Below are positions 21,804 through 37,587 of a DNA stretch of 64,000 nt, in pieces (the first letter of the stretch is position 1; each line of letters opens with the position of its first letter). The notes beneath the pieces are model-generated. The model searched no databases, had not been told where the DNA came from, and saw only the letters and a program-made list of their open reading frames with translations. A program made the position numbers and the translations under genes. This stretch comes from Persicaria tinctoria (Eukaryota; Streptophyta; Magnoliopsida; Caryophyllales; Polygonaceae), in assembly GCA_037127255.1 (NCBI GenBank), contig JBANSL010000003.1:45257314-45321313 (forward strand), read 5' to 3'.

Positions 21804-24800
21804 TGTAACGGCCCGGGATTATGATTCCCGAGTTACGTTTCGAGGGATAAAACCCCTCGTTAGGATCTTGCGCTCCGAGTATAGGTTGAAGGTTTGAAAT
21901 AGAAGATTTGTAGTTTAAAGCGGGACTTTGTACCCAAATCCTGAAGGTCCGTTGGAGACCCTGGGGTAAACCCCTGTACCTGTCCTAAGTATACAACACG
22001 GAAAACATTTTATCATGCAAAGGACATAAGTTCTGGAAATGATACAACCAGTTCCGCGGCAAGGCCGGGTCAAACAGAGTATAAGTAGGAAAAAATCCCA
22101 AAAAGTGTAAATCTGGTGAAGTCATAGTTCAACACTCACTCTCCGCCATATGAATGGACCCCGTCATAACAGCACGAAATCAAGGAGTGAAATGGGTACC
22201 TGATTCTAAAAAAAAAAGAGGGGGATCTGGGTCAATCATCAGGTCACTCATGCGCGTGTGTAAACACACTCTAAGAGGCATATAATAAGCATCCTATCCC
22301 TAAGATGAAATGTGTAATGCAGTGCGGAAATTAAATCACACACATATATATATATATATATACTGACAGTTTAATATAATGCAGGAAGCGATAAATGGAT
22401 CCACACCGAATGCCAAGTAGCATGTCCCTCTCCTACCTCCACCCCCTTCCGATAGGGCGGAAACTGGCCAGCTCGTGAATGCATTCCATAATAATCGGGC
22501 GACACGCATGCCCAACCCTCCCCATAAGAAATAATAAAGCCCGCAGGCAGCTTTTGCAATCATGCTCATAATATAAGTAAAGGAACTTCCATGACTCGAT
22601 TGACTCAAGACGGGACCCGATGGGACTGGGTCGTCCTATGACCCTAGCAAAGACTCTAGTTACTTCACAGATAACGGCCGTTCTCTTGCAAGGACATATA
22701 GCAATCATATGATTTTCATTTTAGCTCCTAAGCGTGATTCTAAGTCGTATGGTGCATGGACACTAGCCTACTACATAACACCCAGTACATAAAGCGCCCA
22801 CCATGAGTAAGTTCAAAGAACTTACCTGGAGAAGCGCAGAATCCAAACAATGATCAACAATGGCAAGCAATCCAACATATCAGAGATCACCTAGTAATCC
22901 CATAAATAACATGATAAGTCTACGTCTAATTTACACAAAGCACACAAGTCACATATGAAACATGTAAGATAAACACATATGATAACTCAACCATCTTGCC
23001 ATTATTAATATTATCATCTCATCTTCAAGTCTCATATTGTCTCATTATATCTCATAAATTAACATCTTTCTCAATTCGATTATAACATCATCCTCGTCAG
23101 CTCATGACAACTTCCATATCATACTTAGCCTATTTCACATACTATCATTTTATACTCATACTTTTCATACGAATATATATCATCATCATCATCATAATTA
23201 ACTAACCATTAATCTCTTATATAATTCACCACAAGTCATACTATTAGTCACACATATCATGTCGTTAGTGAAACAATCATTTTATCATGCTAGTTAGTCA
23301 TCGAATAAGTCGGGTCCCCAAGTTAGTTCCAAAACCGTTTTGAAATCCGAATCAACCAGTTAAGGTTTTCGACCCTTGAAAATACTCGCAAAATTCTTTT
23401 TTCAATTTATTTACTAATTCACTTTCCAACCTTGAAATTCTTTTCCAAATTCTTGTTAATCTCCAAGTCCAAATAATATTATATATTAAACCCCCGGTAA
23501 TATTATATTTTATTTTAAACACCATTAATTAATTAAATAAGTAAACGGTTAAACCTGAACCAAACCGAACCCGCAATTATTAATCCCAACCGGTTATATA
23601 AAATATATATATATATGTAATGTTAGCAAGGGGCGGCCCACAAATGCCGAGTCAGCGTCTTCTTCCTCCTGGATTCGAAGGAGACCCGCGCCCGCCTCTG
23701 CTCGCACTCCCGCGGTCTGCTCGCTGGCTCAGTCGCACCCTCGCCCGCTGATCAACCTTGCTCTCGCTCACCACTGCTCTCGCGTCTCTCGCTCAGCTCA
23801 CCACTGTTCTCGAGTCTCTCACTCAGCTCACCTCTGCTCTCGACTACAACGGAGCTCTCGCCGGAGCTCTCGAGCCCGCTCGACTCCCCGCACTCAGCTC
23901 TCGCTCACCCGCAATTAGTCTAAGCATCGAAAGGAAAAAAGACACTGAACGAGAAGGAGAAATAAGGCTTGGGAGCTTACCGACGCTTTCGCGACTTTGG
24001 AGCTCCGGCGAAGCTTAACGGAGGCTCGATGCACTACGTCGGAGAGGGAGGAATATCGGGATCAGCCTAGGGCGAATAAAGGATGGTTAAAGGAGTGGGA
24101 TTTCATGAGACTTTGGATCGAACGAGAGATCGAACTCACCGAACTCGGAGATGGAAACAGGGAAGCGGGGAGGACGTCGGGGCTGCGGTGGCTCATGTGG
24201 TTGCTCTGGTGGTGGCTCCGCTGCTGTTGGTGGCTTCGTGGGATGCTGCGGCAACTACTGGTGGCTCCGAGGTGGAATGAGGGACGTCGGAGGTGAATAG
24301 AATGGCCACTGTTGAAGTTGCTTCGGTCCTTCAGAACAAGGAAGGAAGAAAGACGGGATGTGATAAAGATGGAGATGGCGTCGATGGTGGCGACCAGCTG
24401 GTCCACGGTGGAGGTTGTGCGTGAAGGAGATGATGGTGATGGTGAACTGATGGGGAAGGAGGAAAGTGATGGCGTGGGATGGCTCGGCAGGGAGGTGATG
24501 GTGAATGGAATGGTGAAGGTGTAGAGGATAGGGGGATACCGATGGGTGACGGGGAGTAGGTGAAGGTGATGGGAGTGGGTAAGGAGGAGTGTTGAATTTG
24601 TTAACAAATGCCCGGAATTAAATCTCGAATATGCGAATTTTGAATCCCGCAATTAGTTTTCCGATGTTAGTTTCCCGAATCCCGCTCTCTCGATAGATTA
24701 GATTTTTAAAACCGAAAAGGATATCGCCATCTGATAATTATTTTGAATTTTTGAGGTAGAAGGACGGAAATTATTCGTTAAGTTTTATATTCCGGTCGGA

Positions 24801-24889
24801 ATTCGCTAAACGAGTTTTAAAACCGATTTAATTTCATTTTTAATTCTCTTTTTCCGAAAATATAGGATTTGAAAATCCGAGCCTTTACA
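21804..24889 (-). repeat. LARD-1 copy B, left LTR (3' LTR of the reverse element)
   Basis: The repeat is 3086 bp. Its + strand boundaries are TGTAACGGCCCGGG at the left and CCGAGCCTTTACA at the right. It is very close to 29871-33069, the main difference being the CA/TA microsatellite (about 30 bp here near 22335). A 196-codon frame on the minus strand (24062-24652) is shared only because the LTRs are paired. It is Ser/His-rich and looks like noncoding TC-rich LTR sequence. Confidence 0.9.
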
Positions 24890-24902
24890 TCATCCACCTC
24901 TA
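24890..24902 (-). other. Polypurine tract (LARD-1 copy B)
   Basis: Minus-strand TAGAGGTGGATGA directly precedes the 3' LTR. Confidence 0.65.
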
Positions 24903-27874
24903 AAAACAAGTCTCGTCCCCGAGACTAAAATCATTTGAAAATAGGGGATGAAGTTTGAAATCGGTGAGTCCAAGGATCATGCCATTGATCCCGTGAACAC
25001 CTCATAAGTGCCCCTATGTGATCCTCACAGTACCGTTGTTGTGATCATAATATCCCCAATAAACCGTAGTAAGAATGTAATATGGGCCCCTATGACATCC
25101 TTACTCTGACTCCTTGGCCATATCATAACTCAAATACTTGTATACACTTCGTGGGGTGTTATAATAAAAACTAGGGTCGCATTGGTTTTTTTCAAATCCA
25201 AGTTAGTCTCTTTTGAAACACCATTCAAAATTTCAAGTTCGACGTTAGTCAAAATCATTTCCAACTTCTCAGGTCATCCTATAATCCACCTCTAAGGGCT
25301 AATCCCATATTTTCTTCCTAGGCTCCAAGTCAGAATTAAATTTCAATAATTCAGCTTCTATCATTGCTATCATCATGCATCGTATATAGAATAGCAATCA
25401 TATCTCACGTTTAATAGCATGACATAAACACGTCAAGTACAATCGTATACCATAATATATCTAGCATCGTATCATCCATGGTATATCACATCATCTCATA
25501 GAAGTGACACACCATATCAATCAGATAAGCCCGTCATATCAAACAGATAAGCACATCATATCAATCAGATAATCACGTCATCTCAAATAGATAAGCACAT
25601 CATATCAATCTGGTAAGCACATCATACTCATGCTACTTCCAAGCGTCATCACATTAGAGACAAACAAGTACTTTCGTACACTAGCATTCCATCGAGTTCA
25701 TGCGATAACTATGTTAGTACTAATAGTTCACTATTGTCAACGACAATACATCATAGAATCAACATCGTCTATAGCATAGAATTCGCACAGCATTCGGCCC
25801 CAAATAAAGTATACACTAGATCACTACCTCAGGAGAATCTGCCTACACTGCCAATCATGACGACACACGACCATTACTCATAATCCCTTGCACTAAGATC
25901 AACTTCGCCGAGGTCTACCAACTCAATCCACTACCAGTTCTAGGCACCATCGTTTCCTGCTCACATACAACCTTTCTAGCCTCATAACTATTCGTAACCA
26001 AGGCCGAATACCCAAACCAACTACTAGGAATCCCAACTCCTATGCCATCAAACAATCTAAGGGTCAATCCACTTCGACATCCCGATCTCAAGTCCTACCT
26101 TCCACTCGACTATCATCTCCGAAAGAGACTTCTCGAATCACCTTGCTAACCTAATCATATTTCCCATTCTGCTAACCACTCTCACTAACCATCCACCTCT
26201 AAGGACCCAACTCATGCTAACCATCTCACACCTGACACTCCCGACCAATTATAATGCAGAACCCAACTAGTGGTACTCCCAACCACGAATTACCAAGACC
26301 ATCATCACCAACGTCTATCCTCAAAGACCAACCACTGATTTTTCCTACTCATCCCATTCCAGAACTCACGAAACATGAACCACTCACTCCTCAAGCTAAC
26401 CTACCCTAGATCCTCTTCCCAGCATTATCTAAAATTACCTCAAGTTACCACCCCTTAACCACGACCATTATCCCCAACGAAACCTGATGTCGCCATAGCT
26501 TGAATTACCCATCACATTGCAACTTCACCAACCTTCAAAAATCTCTCTAGCGTCCTCAATACCTTCTGCTTTGCCTAGTTCCCAAATCCATGCGCATAAT
26601 CTCCCTATCTCAACCTTAAACCCATAGTCTTACTAGGAATCCCAACTACATCCTTGTCTAGCTACTAGCCTTTCCTCGAAGATTCATCTCACATCCTCCA
26701 ATACCTCAATAGCCGCAATAACCTCCACTCATAAATCCCGATTAATTCCCTATCCCAAAATCCTCCAACAATGCATCTACATATCCTTCACTCATAAATT
26801 CCTCAAGCATTACCAACCCTATCTAAACAACCCCCAAATACCCATCACACGAACAACCCTGATATGAACAACCTAATATCCCTGATCGATAATTTCCCAA
26901 GCAACCTCATACTACTCTCCCTAGGCAATTCCTCAACCTCATTCCTTACCGAGATCGCTCACATTCACAGCACACATCACTTAGTCCCAAATTCTACGAT
27001 TCCTCAGACGTTCCTTAATCGATCACCCTTGACACCGCCCACGATCCCCTCCTAGACTATCTAGACACATTCCTTAGCACATCAATCCGTCTCACAACAC
27101 CTCCCTTCAAGAATCCCCCGATCAACTCCTAGCTTGCCCATCCACCTCTAGAACTATCCTAACTACCTCTACCCACACCCAATCTCAAGATCACCCTAAT
27201 GAAACTAGTCCAGACCTCAGTCAACCACTCTCTTATACTACCTGCACACACTACCTAACGACACTTCTAGCTAGGACATCTCCCTCAAAATCTCAACATA
27301 CTAGCCTCACTCCCCACCTAAGACCTACCTGGAACCTCATCTAGACTCACGAACCACTATCTTCGACACATCCCAACTCACTCGGCTCTACTCAATCTAA
27401 AACATCATTCATGCACCCCATTTCACACAAAAAAAATGACCCAATCTGAAGACCTCAATCCACCTGCCACCTTTTGACCCGTCTCACCGAAGAATCTCAC
27501 GACTCAAGCTCAAGAAGAAAGAACTACCAGGCATATAACCCATAACCTACTCACCAGCAAGTCATTATACCAAGCACCAAGGCACATCATCATAGAAACA
27601 AGTTTGTCAAACAATCATTGCTACCAGTGCAGGACATTCGTCATCACACATTCAATTATGTCAGTTCTAGGCCTATCACATAACATCAATTCCGATCAGT
27701 ATAGAAGAATCCACGATTTGAATTAAGAATGTTCTTCCTCGTGTCAGCTGGGAGGAACCGGTTCACGCTTGTCATCCTTGAAGCATATTCGTCTTTTTTG
27801 CTATCGGTGACGTTGTTCCTGGGGTCTAAGGGTCATGGACCCATCACACTTCCGTTGCGCCGCTCCAGTGGCAC

Positions 27875-28368
27875 TTGGTCGTCGGTCCTTTCTTGTATAT
27901 CGGCGCTCATCGAAGGATCATAAGGGTTAGAAGTTACGGGGATAGGGGAGGGACAAGGGCGGACAACACAACTTCCTTAAGAGTTCAGACATGGACCAGG
28001 ACTAGGGACGACGAGACCAAGGAGAAGATCCCAACCCGAGAGTTACAACGATGCCCTTATAATTGTGGCACTCAAACACATAAAAATCAAGAGATATCAT
28101 CACATTATTTCACACTAGCATGCACCTATCTCAAGGAATATCGATTTATCCATTCATAACATGTTCATATAATCATCTTTACATGTGCGCAGAACAAGCT
28201 AGCAACTTATCATTTCATTCACCAATCATGCTTGACATACTAAGAACATGTGTGCACAGACTGACATGGGACATATATGGCATAAGTTATACAAGACCTA
28301 GCAAAAACCACAAGATATTATATGCACCACTTATCACTCATTTAGATACACAATTAAGCAAGTCATAA
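27875..28368 (+). other. Conserved antisense ORF pair of LARD-1 (copy B)
   Basis: Frame 27875-28159 (94 codons) carries GAHRRIIRVRSYGDRGG and LRVQTWTRTRDDETKEK. The overlapping frame 28120-28368 (82 codons) begins MHLSQGISIY and carries LTWDIYGISYTRPSK. They match the frames at 3338-4097 and 41526-42042. They lie on the + strand because this element is reversed, so they are antisense to it. Function is unknown. Confidence 0.3.
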
Positions 28369-29849
28369 TGTTACGGAGTTGAGGCAAGCATGCTAAGATG
28401 TACCCTAAAAATCATGCAAAGGGTATGGTCAGTTCATGCAGGGTTGGTATAGCAATTATCTCATCACATACATCCATATTCGCATAGTAAGCCTAGGACA
28501 TCACACAATCATACGAGGGCCTATAACTGGGAGGTATATGTCTTACATGATACTAGAAATACTCATTAAACATGTACACAACCAATAAGGTCCAATTATG
28601 TTAATCTGGCATGCTAAGTCATCCAATTCACGTTTTAAACATGCAACGAGAGTTGAACACACTATCATGGACCTAGTTCATAGGGAGAAAATAATCATGG
28701 GAATTCAATACATACGACACATACATCAACTCATAAGTGCAACCATGCAATGTACCTGGAAAGTCATGCTGAATTATACCAATATAGAATGTCATTAAAT
28801 CACAAAGAGGCTATCATTATAACTTGACATAATTCTCTAAGGACAACCACCGACTCACCACCCCGTTTCCCCGTGAAACGCTAGTATGACACACTGGACA
28901 CAAGGACATTCACACCGTTTCCGAGAGAAGATGGTAGAAATCATGTTTAGACTCTTTTGGCAAGGCGACACGGTTGACCATTACGAGACTCGAGAGGGAT
29001 GACTCCATAAGAGAAAGCACTCCTAACTCGGAAGAATGTTGATAATCAACCTCATGTAACCCTCACATTATACATAATCCCCGAAAGTAGTTAGTCGACC
29101 GACCCAAATTTCCCGTAGAGAATGTTGACATTAGGTATGACACTCGATGAACATCTATGGTTGGATTACAAATAGGACTCAAGTAAAGAGGAACGGACAC
29201 TCTCGACCCTTACTAACACATCCAAGTGCTTTGGTGGGATGGACGATGAAATCAGGATTATCAAGGGGGTTGTACTATGGGAGAACTATTCCGACAAGAC
29301 AGAAAATATGATTACATAAGAACAAGGTTTCCTCCCGCTATCCCGTTTGCACATACAGTCATTCACATGCTCAAGTTAAGACATTCTGATTAGTTCGCTA
29401 TCCTAAACACAATAGCACTCAACACGGAAGCAGTCAACAAGTATTAATATGATCCTCTTCAAGAGGATCGCCCTCGGGCCCAATTGCATATCTGTATATA
29501 TAACGTAGGGATAGAGACGATATATGCCGTCCTTCGAGGGACAGCTGACCGGAGGGGCAAGAACCTCACGACCTCCTAACTCGACACTCCAACCTTCGTG
29601 GTGCTCATTGGAGTCTTCTAGGCCCATCTGTAAATAAAAGCTAGTATTTTGCCTACCGTTTTCCGAGTTCTACATCCATAAGAGATGTCTATCGCTTTAG
29701 TCTCTACCCACGAGATTGTTTCCCCTTTATTCATTTTAGGTTCAAGTCCAATTAAATTCATTTTGCCCTTTTGAAATATTTTTCAAAACCATTTGAAACA
29801 TTGGGCGATTTTCAAAACCTCTTCAACCTATTGTACTCGGATTGCAAAA

Positions 29850-29866
29850 CCTCAGCTCTGATACCA
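29850..29866 (-). other. Primer binding site, tRNA-Met type (LARD-1 copy B)
   Basis: Minus-strand TGGTATCAGAGCTGAGG lies four bases inside the right LTR. Confidence 0.85.
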
Positions 29867-29870
29867 CCAT

Positions 29871-33069
<3,199 letters not shown>

Positions 33070-35790
33070 AAGAAGGCCGGCTTGAATAACGTCTTGCCCG
33101 ATCTCAAGTGATGGATCCGAGAGGCTGCTCATTTGGAGCTTCGGTAGGTCTAGCTGCTCATTTGATGATAATTTCGTGCCCCCTAATGGTCTAGGTGTGA
33201 TCACATCATCCTTCCTTCCTTGAAAAGGATTCGACCTCGAATCAGACCCGTCATCTTGTTCATCGTCTCCTACAACAAAAGGAGACAAGTCAGCAACATT
33301 GAACACATCATGAACACCATACTCACCGGGAAGCTCAATTTTGTAGGCATTGTTGTTGATCTTTTCAAGCACTTAAAATGGGCCATCTCCTCTTGGCTTC
33401 AGCTTTGAATTCCTCAATAAAGGAAATCGATCTTTTCTAAGGTGAATCCATACAAGATCACCCGGTTCAAAGATAACTTCCTTTCTTCCTTTGTTAGCTT
33501 GATGCACATATTGGGCAGTCCTCTTTTCAATTTGCAAATGAGTGGACTCGTGTAAACTTTTGATGTGCTCAGCTTGGGTTGCTCCTTCAACACTTTCTTG
33601 ATCTTTCATGGAGTGGGAAACCAAGTCAAGAGGAGTGATGGGATTCTTGCCATACACAACTTCAAATGGTGTCTTCTTGGTGGCTGAGTGGACTGGCCTA
33701 TTGTAGGCAAATTCAACAAAAGCAAGACATTCTTCCCACTTACGAAGGTTAGTTTTCAACAAAGATCGAAGCAAAGCACCAAGAGTTCTATTCACAACTT
33801 CAGTTTGTCCATCGGTTTGAGGATGACAAGAAGTAGAGAAAAGTAACTTAGTTCCTAGTTTAGACCAAAGTGTTTTCCAAAAATAACTAAGAAACTTAGC
33901 ATCACGATCAGAGACAATGGTCTTAGGAATTCCATGCAATCTAACAACTTCTTTAAAGAACAAATCAGCCACATGTGAAGCATTGTCGGTTTTATTACAT
34001 GCAATAAAATGAGCCATTTTGGAAAACCGATCAACCACAACAAAAATAGAGTCTCTCCCCCTTTTGGAACGAGGAAGTCCCAATACAAAGTCCATGGAAA
34101 TGTCTTCCCAAGGAGCATGAGGAATAGGCAAGGGAGTATACAATCCATGGGGATTCATTTTCGACTTAGCACTTAAACAAGTAGTACATGCAGCACAAAA
34201 CTTTTCTACATCCCTATGCATGCGAGGCCAAAAGAAGTGTTCCTTCAAAGTATTTACGGTTTTGGTAATACCAAAATGTCCCATTAAACCACCTCCATGA
34301 GCCTCATGAACAAGCAATCTACGAATAGAACTACTAGGGATGCAAAGTTTTTCACACTTAAAGAGATAACCATCATGCATGTAAAACTGATCATTACTAC
34401 CCTTATCTATGCAAATGTGATATATTTCACCAAAATCAGCATCATTAGCATATAATTCACGCATGAAAGCAAAGCCCAACATTTTAGCATCTAAGGTAGA
34501 GATAAGAGAATACCTCCTTGAGAGTGCATCAGCCACTACATTGTCTTTCCCCTTCTTGTACTTGATCACATATGGGAAAGCTTCTATGAATTCAACCCAC
34601 CTAGCATGTCTCTTGTTTAGTTTGCTTTGGCCTCTTAAGAACTTGAGTGCCTCATGATCAGAATGGATGACAAACTCCTTGGGCAAGAGGTAGTGTTGCC
34701 ATGTTTTGAGCACACGAACAAGAGCATACAACTCTTTGTCATAGGTAGGGTAGTTCAACTCAGCGCCACTCAATTTTTCACTAAAGAAGGCAATGGGGCG
34801 CCCTTCTTGCATCAACACTCCTCCAAGGCCAATGCCGGATGCATCACACTCTATCTCAAAGGTCTTCGAGAAATCTGGTAAGACCAATAGAGGGGCATGA
34901 GTTAGTTTCTCCTTGAGAATTTCAAAAGCTTGTTCTTGTGGTTTATTCCATGTAAATGGAACATTCTTCTTGGTGAGCTCGGTCAAGGGAGAAGCCAATG
35001 TGCTGAAATCCCTTACAAATCTGCGGTAGAACCCCGCTAACCCTAGAAAACTCCTCACTTGAGTCATGGTCGTGGGAGTAGGCCACTCTTGGATGGCCTT
35101 GACCTTCTCTTCATCAACCTTCAATCCTGCCTTGCATACAATAAAGCCAAGGAAAACAACATGATCCGAGCAAAAATGACATTTCTTGAAGTTAGCATAT
35201 AATTTTTGTTCCCTCAAAACTCTTAAGATCAGCCTAAGATGCTCAACATGCTCATGTAATGTGCGGCTATAAATTAGAATGTCATCAAAGTAAACCACCA
35301 CAAATTTACCTAGGAAAGCTCTAAGAACATGGTTCATTAAGCGCATAAAAGTACTAGGAGCATTAGTTAAACCAAAGGGCATTACTAACCACTCATACAA
35401 ACCATATTTTGTCTTGAAGGCTGTTTTCCATTCGTCTCCTTCCTTCATTCGGATCTGGTGGTAGCCACTCTTCAAATCAATCTTAGAAAACATGTTGGAT
35501 CCATGGAGTTCATCAAGCATATCATCTAGGCGTGGAATGGGGTGCCTATACTTGATGGTGATGTTGTTGATACCTCGACAATCAACACACATGTGCCATG
35601 TTCCATCTTTCTTAGGCACAAGGATGACGGGGACTGCACATGGACTTAGGCTTTCACGCACATAGCCTTTCTCCATAAGTTCTTGCACTTGTTTTTTAAG
35701 CTCCTTTGTGATGCGGGACCATCCAAGACACCTTCGGATGATGTGCTTCTCAAGAGGAAGAAGAAGGCTCCACCATGGGAGATGCTCCAA
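33070..35790 (-). pseudogene. Ty3/gypsy Pol fragment: RT, RNase H, integrase
   Basis: An 805-codon minus-strand frame (33373-35790) holds RT ([13 protein letters not shown] near residue 103, YFDD at 167-170), RNase H (ECDASG near 314, DHEAL, ADALSRR) and integrase (HHCC region near 495-538 ending CAACTTC, catalytic Asp 567, Asp 628 and Glu 664). A TAA at 33373-33375 stops it inside the GPF motif. The frame then continues as VLEKINNNAYKIELPGEYGV and FNVADLSPF to 33070, where copy B cuts it. Gag, protease and the start of RT are missing: homology begins near residue 28, and the first residues are unrelated. No chromodomain is visible after FNVADLSPF; this tail style occurs in chromoviruses such as CRM, but lineage is uncertain. 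The sequence is otherwise well preserved. Confidence 0.9.
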
Positions 35791-35793
35791 AGG

Positions 35794-36820
35794 TGCAAGC
35801 TTGGATTAATCACGTTTTAGACTCTCGTTCAGAAGTTTGACAGCTTTTCGACGTCTCTGTAAAATGGGTCGTACGGATTCAATATTAATCGGATTGAGGC
35901 GTGCCATACCTTGTTGGAACGAGGCCGAAGAGATCTACAACTTTGCTGTTGAAGGTTTTTCCAGATTCGTCCTAGAGTTTGGTCGAAAATGCACATCTTT
36001 GCAAGCTGTCACTGTTTTGACGGGATTTTAATTAAGTCTTGAACATTATGTTTATTTCCTATTTTTAGTATTTCTTTTACTTAAGTTATTTTAGGAAACT
36101 TTAAGGTTATTTTTATTATTTCCATTAGATGTTAGTTTTATCTTATTTTATCATCTAACTCGGCCCAACAGCCCTGCGTGGCCTATATATTCCGAGTTCT
36201 CCTATTGTAATTCAATAAGAACATGATGAATAGAATTTAGATCTCTCAAATTGTGTGAAACACATGGAGTGTCTTGTTGATCCAACTAGAGTTGTGCTCG
36301 TTGATCATAGAATTGGTTTGTTTTAGCTTGGTTTGCTTTGCCGTTCATCAACTTCGCAAGACTTGGTGAATCTAGTATCCACAAGCCCCCTCCTTGTGCC
36401 TTCAAGTTGTCCGCTTGATTGTGTAGGGTTGTAGAGGCGGGTTGTGTAGTCATTGGTATAGGTTCCTACCCTCTGAGGAGGCCTGAGGTCTTTATCTTGT
36501 TCTGCATAGATCGACTCAGTCCATATCAGGTCGTGTCTTTCCATTCTTGCAATTCAATTTCGAGTCTTTATTCATCTTTATTCGAGTCTTGTTATTTCTT
36601 CATTGTCGACATCGAGTTCAGTTCTGATCTTGGTGTTCTTGCATCGTTCTTGGTTAATCTTGAGCATTCTTGATCGATTCTTGAATATGGTTTGCTGCGT
36701 TCTTTGAGTCTTGTTGAGTTCTTGATTGTTTCTTGCAGATCTTGAATCATCTTGTTGAGTCTTTCTTTAGTTCTTGCTTGTTGTCGAAGATCGGACCAAC
36801 CCACGGCTAACCCCGTATCA
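35794..36820 (-). repeat. Probable gypsy LTR (minus strand)
   Basis: Read on the minus strand, this 1.03-kb segment begins TGATACGGGG and ends GCTTGCA, the TG...CA form of an LTR. It directly follows a purine-rich tract (CAAGAAAGGGAG) after the polyprotein ending DSRTNPFQEREII. No clear PBS follows the other end and no second copy is in the window, so the left boundary is tentative. A TATA-like stretch on the + strand near 36185 weakens the case. Confidence 0.45.
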
Positions 36821-37587
36821 AATAATCTCCCTTTCTTGAAAAGGATTCGTCCTCGAATCCAGGGTCACATTTGATTCCGCACATGCATCCATACGAGCTC
36901 CTGGATCGAACACCATATGCCCATGGAAATCCATCTCAAGGACGATTGGTGTAGGGATTGACCACTCCTTGTTGGGTATTATCTCAGCTTCATCTACAAA
37001 ATCAATACAAGAAACTTTATGAGTGCATAATTCAGATTCCATATGAATGTCATGATGTTCTAACTTAATATGCACTTGAGCTTGGTCATTAATCCCTAAG
37101 TTTCCATCCAAAACTAGCAAGTTTTCATCCTTTTCCAAGGCTGAATTTTCAATTAACTCAATGCTAGCAATAGTAGAAGAAGTTTCATCATCAATAATCA
37201 TATTAGAAACTATGCCTTCTTCTAAGCATGTAGTATGACATAAATCTTTTCTTTGATTATCATCACAAGGCATAGGTTGAACATTTAAATCAATCAAAGA
37301 ATTATCATTCTCATATTCAATGCAAACATTATCATGATCATAGGCAGGTAAATTAAGATTTTGATCATTTTTATCAACATGCTCTTTAATTTCAGCAATA
37401 AGAGAAGCATCTATGCTAGAAGAAACATGATGTTGAGTAGAAATAGGATGAGTTTTTTCCCTTTCAATTGGTAGCTCTGCAACTTGAAGTGGAACTCCTT
37501 GTCCGAACACCGTATTAGAGCCAAAACGCTTAAGCTCTAGTGCCGTCAAGCTGTTATCCAACTTAACCAATTCTTCATTGGTCACCT
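36821..37587 (-). pseudogene. Gypsy polyprotein 3' end fused to an unknown acidic region
   Basis: A 255-codon minus-strand frame (36818-37585) ends DSRTNPFQEREII, the same C-terminal signature as DSRSNPFQGRKDD in the pol fragment at 33070-35790. The preceding 240 residues are acidic and rich in Asp, Glu, Asn and Ile. They show no protease, RT or integrase motif and may be gag-protease spacer joined to the tail by an internal deletion. The frame is open, and its upstream part is cut by the LARD-1 LTR at 37588. Confidence 0.5.

Larger units (their letters stand above)
24890..29870 (-). mobile_element. LARD-1 copy B, internal domain without pol genes
   Basis: This 4.98-kb segment is the reverse complement of the copy A and copy C internal domains along its length. 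It has no gag or pol frame. PPT-like blocks recur at 25284-25294, 26190-26201 and 27139-27150, matching positions in the other copies. The PBS lies at 29850-29866. Confidence 0.85.

Noticed and set aside
24062..24652. 196-codon Ser/His-rich minus-strand frame, also at 32242-32832
   Set aside because: The two copies are the paired LTRs of one element, so similarity is expected. The frame is low complexity and not found in the forward LARD-1 LTRs.
36180..36230. Plus-strand TATA-like stretch with downstream AATAAG as a promoter
   Set aside because: The segment fits better as a minus-strand LTR because of its TG and CA ends and the adjoining purine tract. A TATA word alone in AT-rich DNA is weak evidence, although the conflict lowers confidence in the LTR call.
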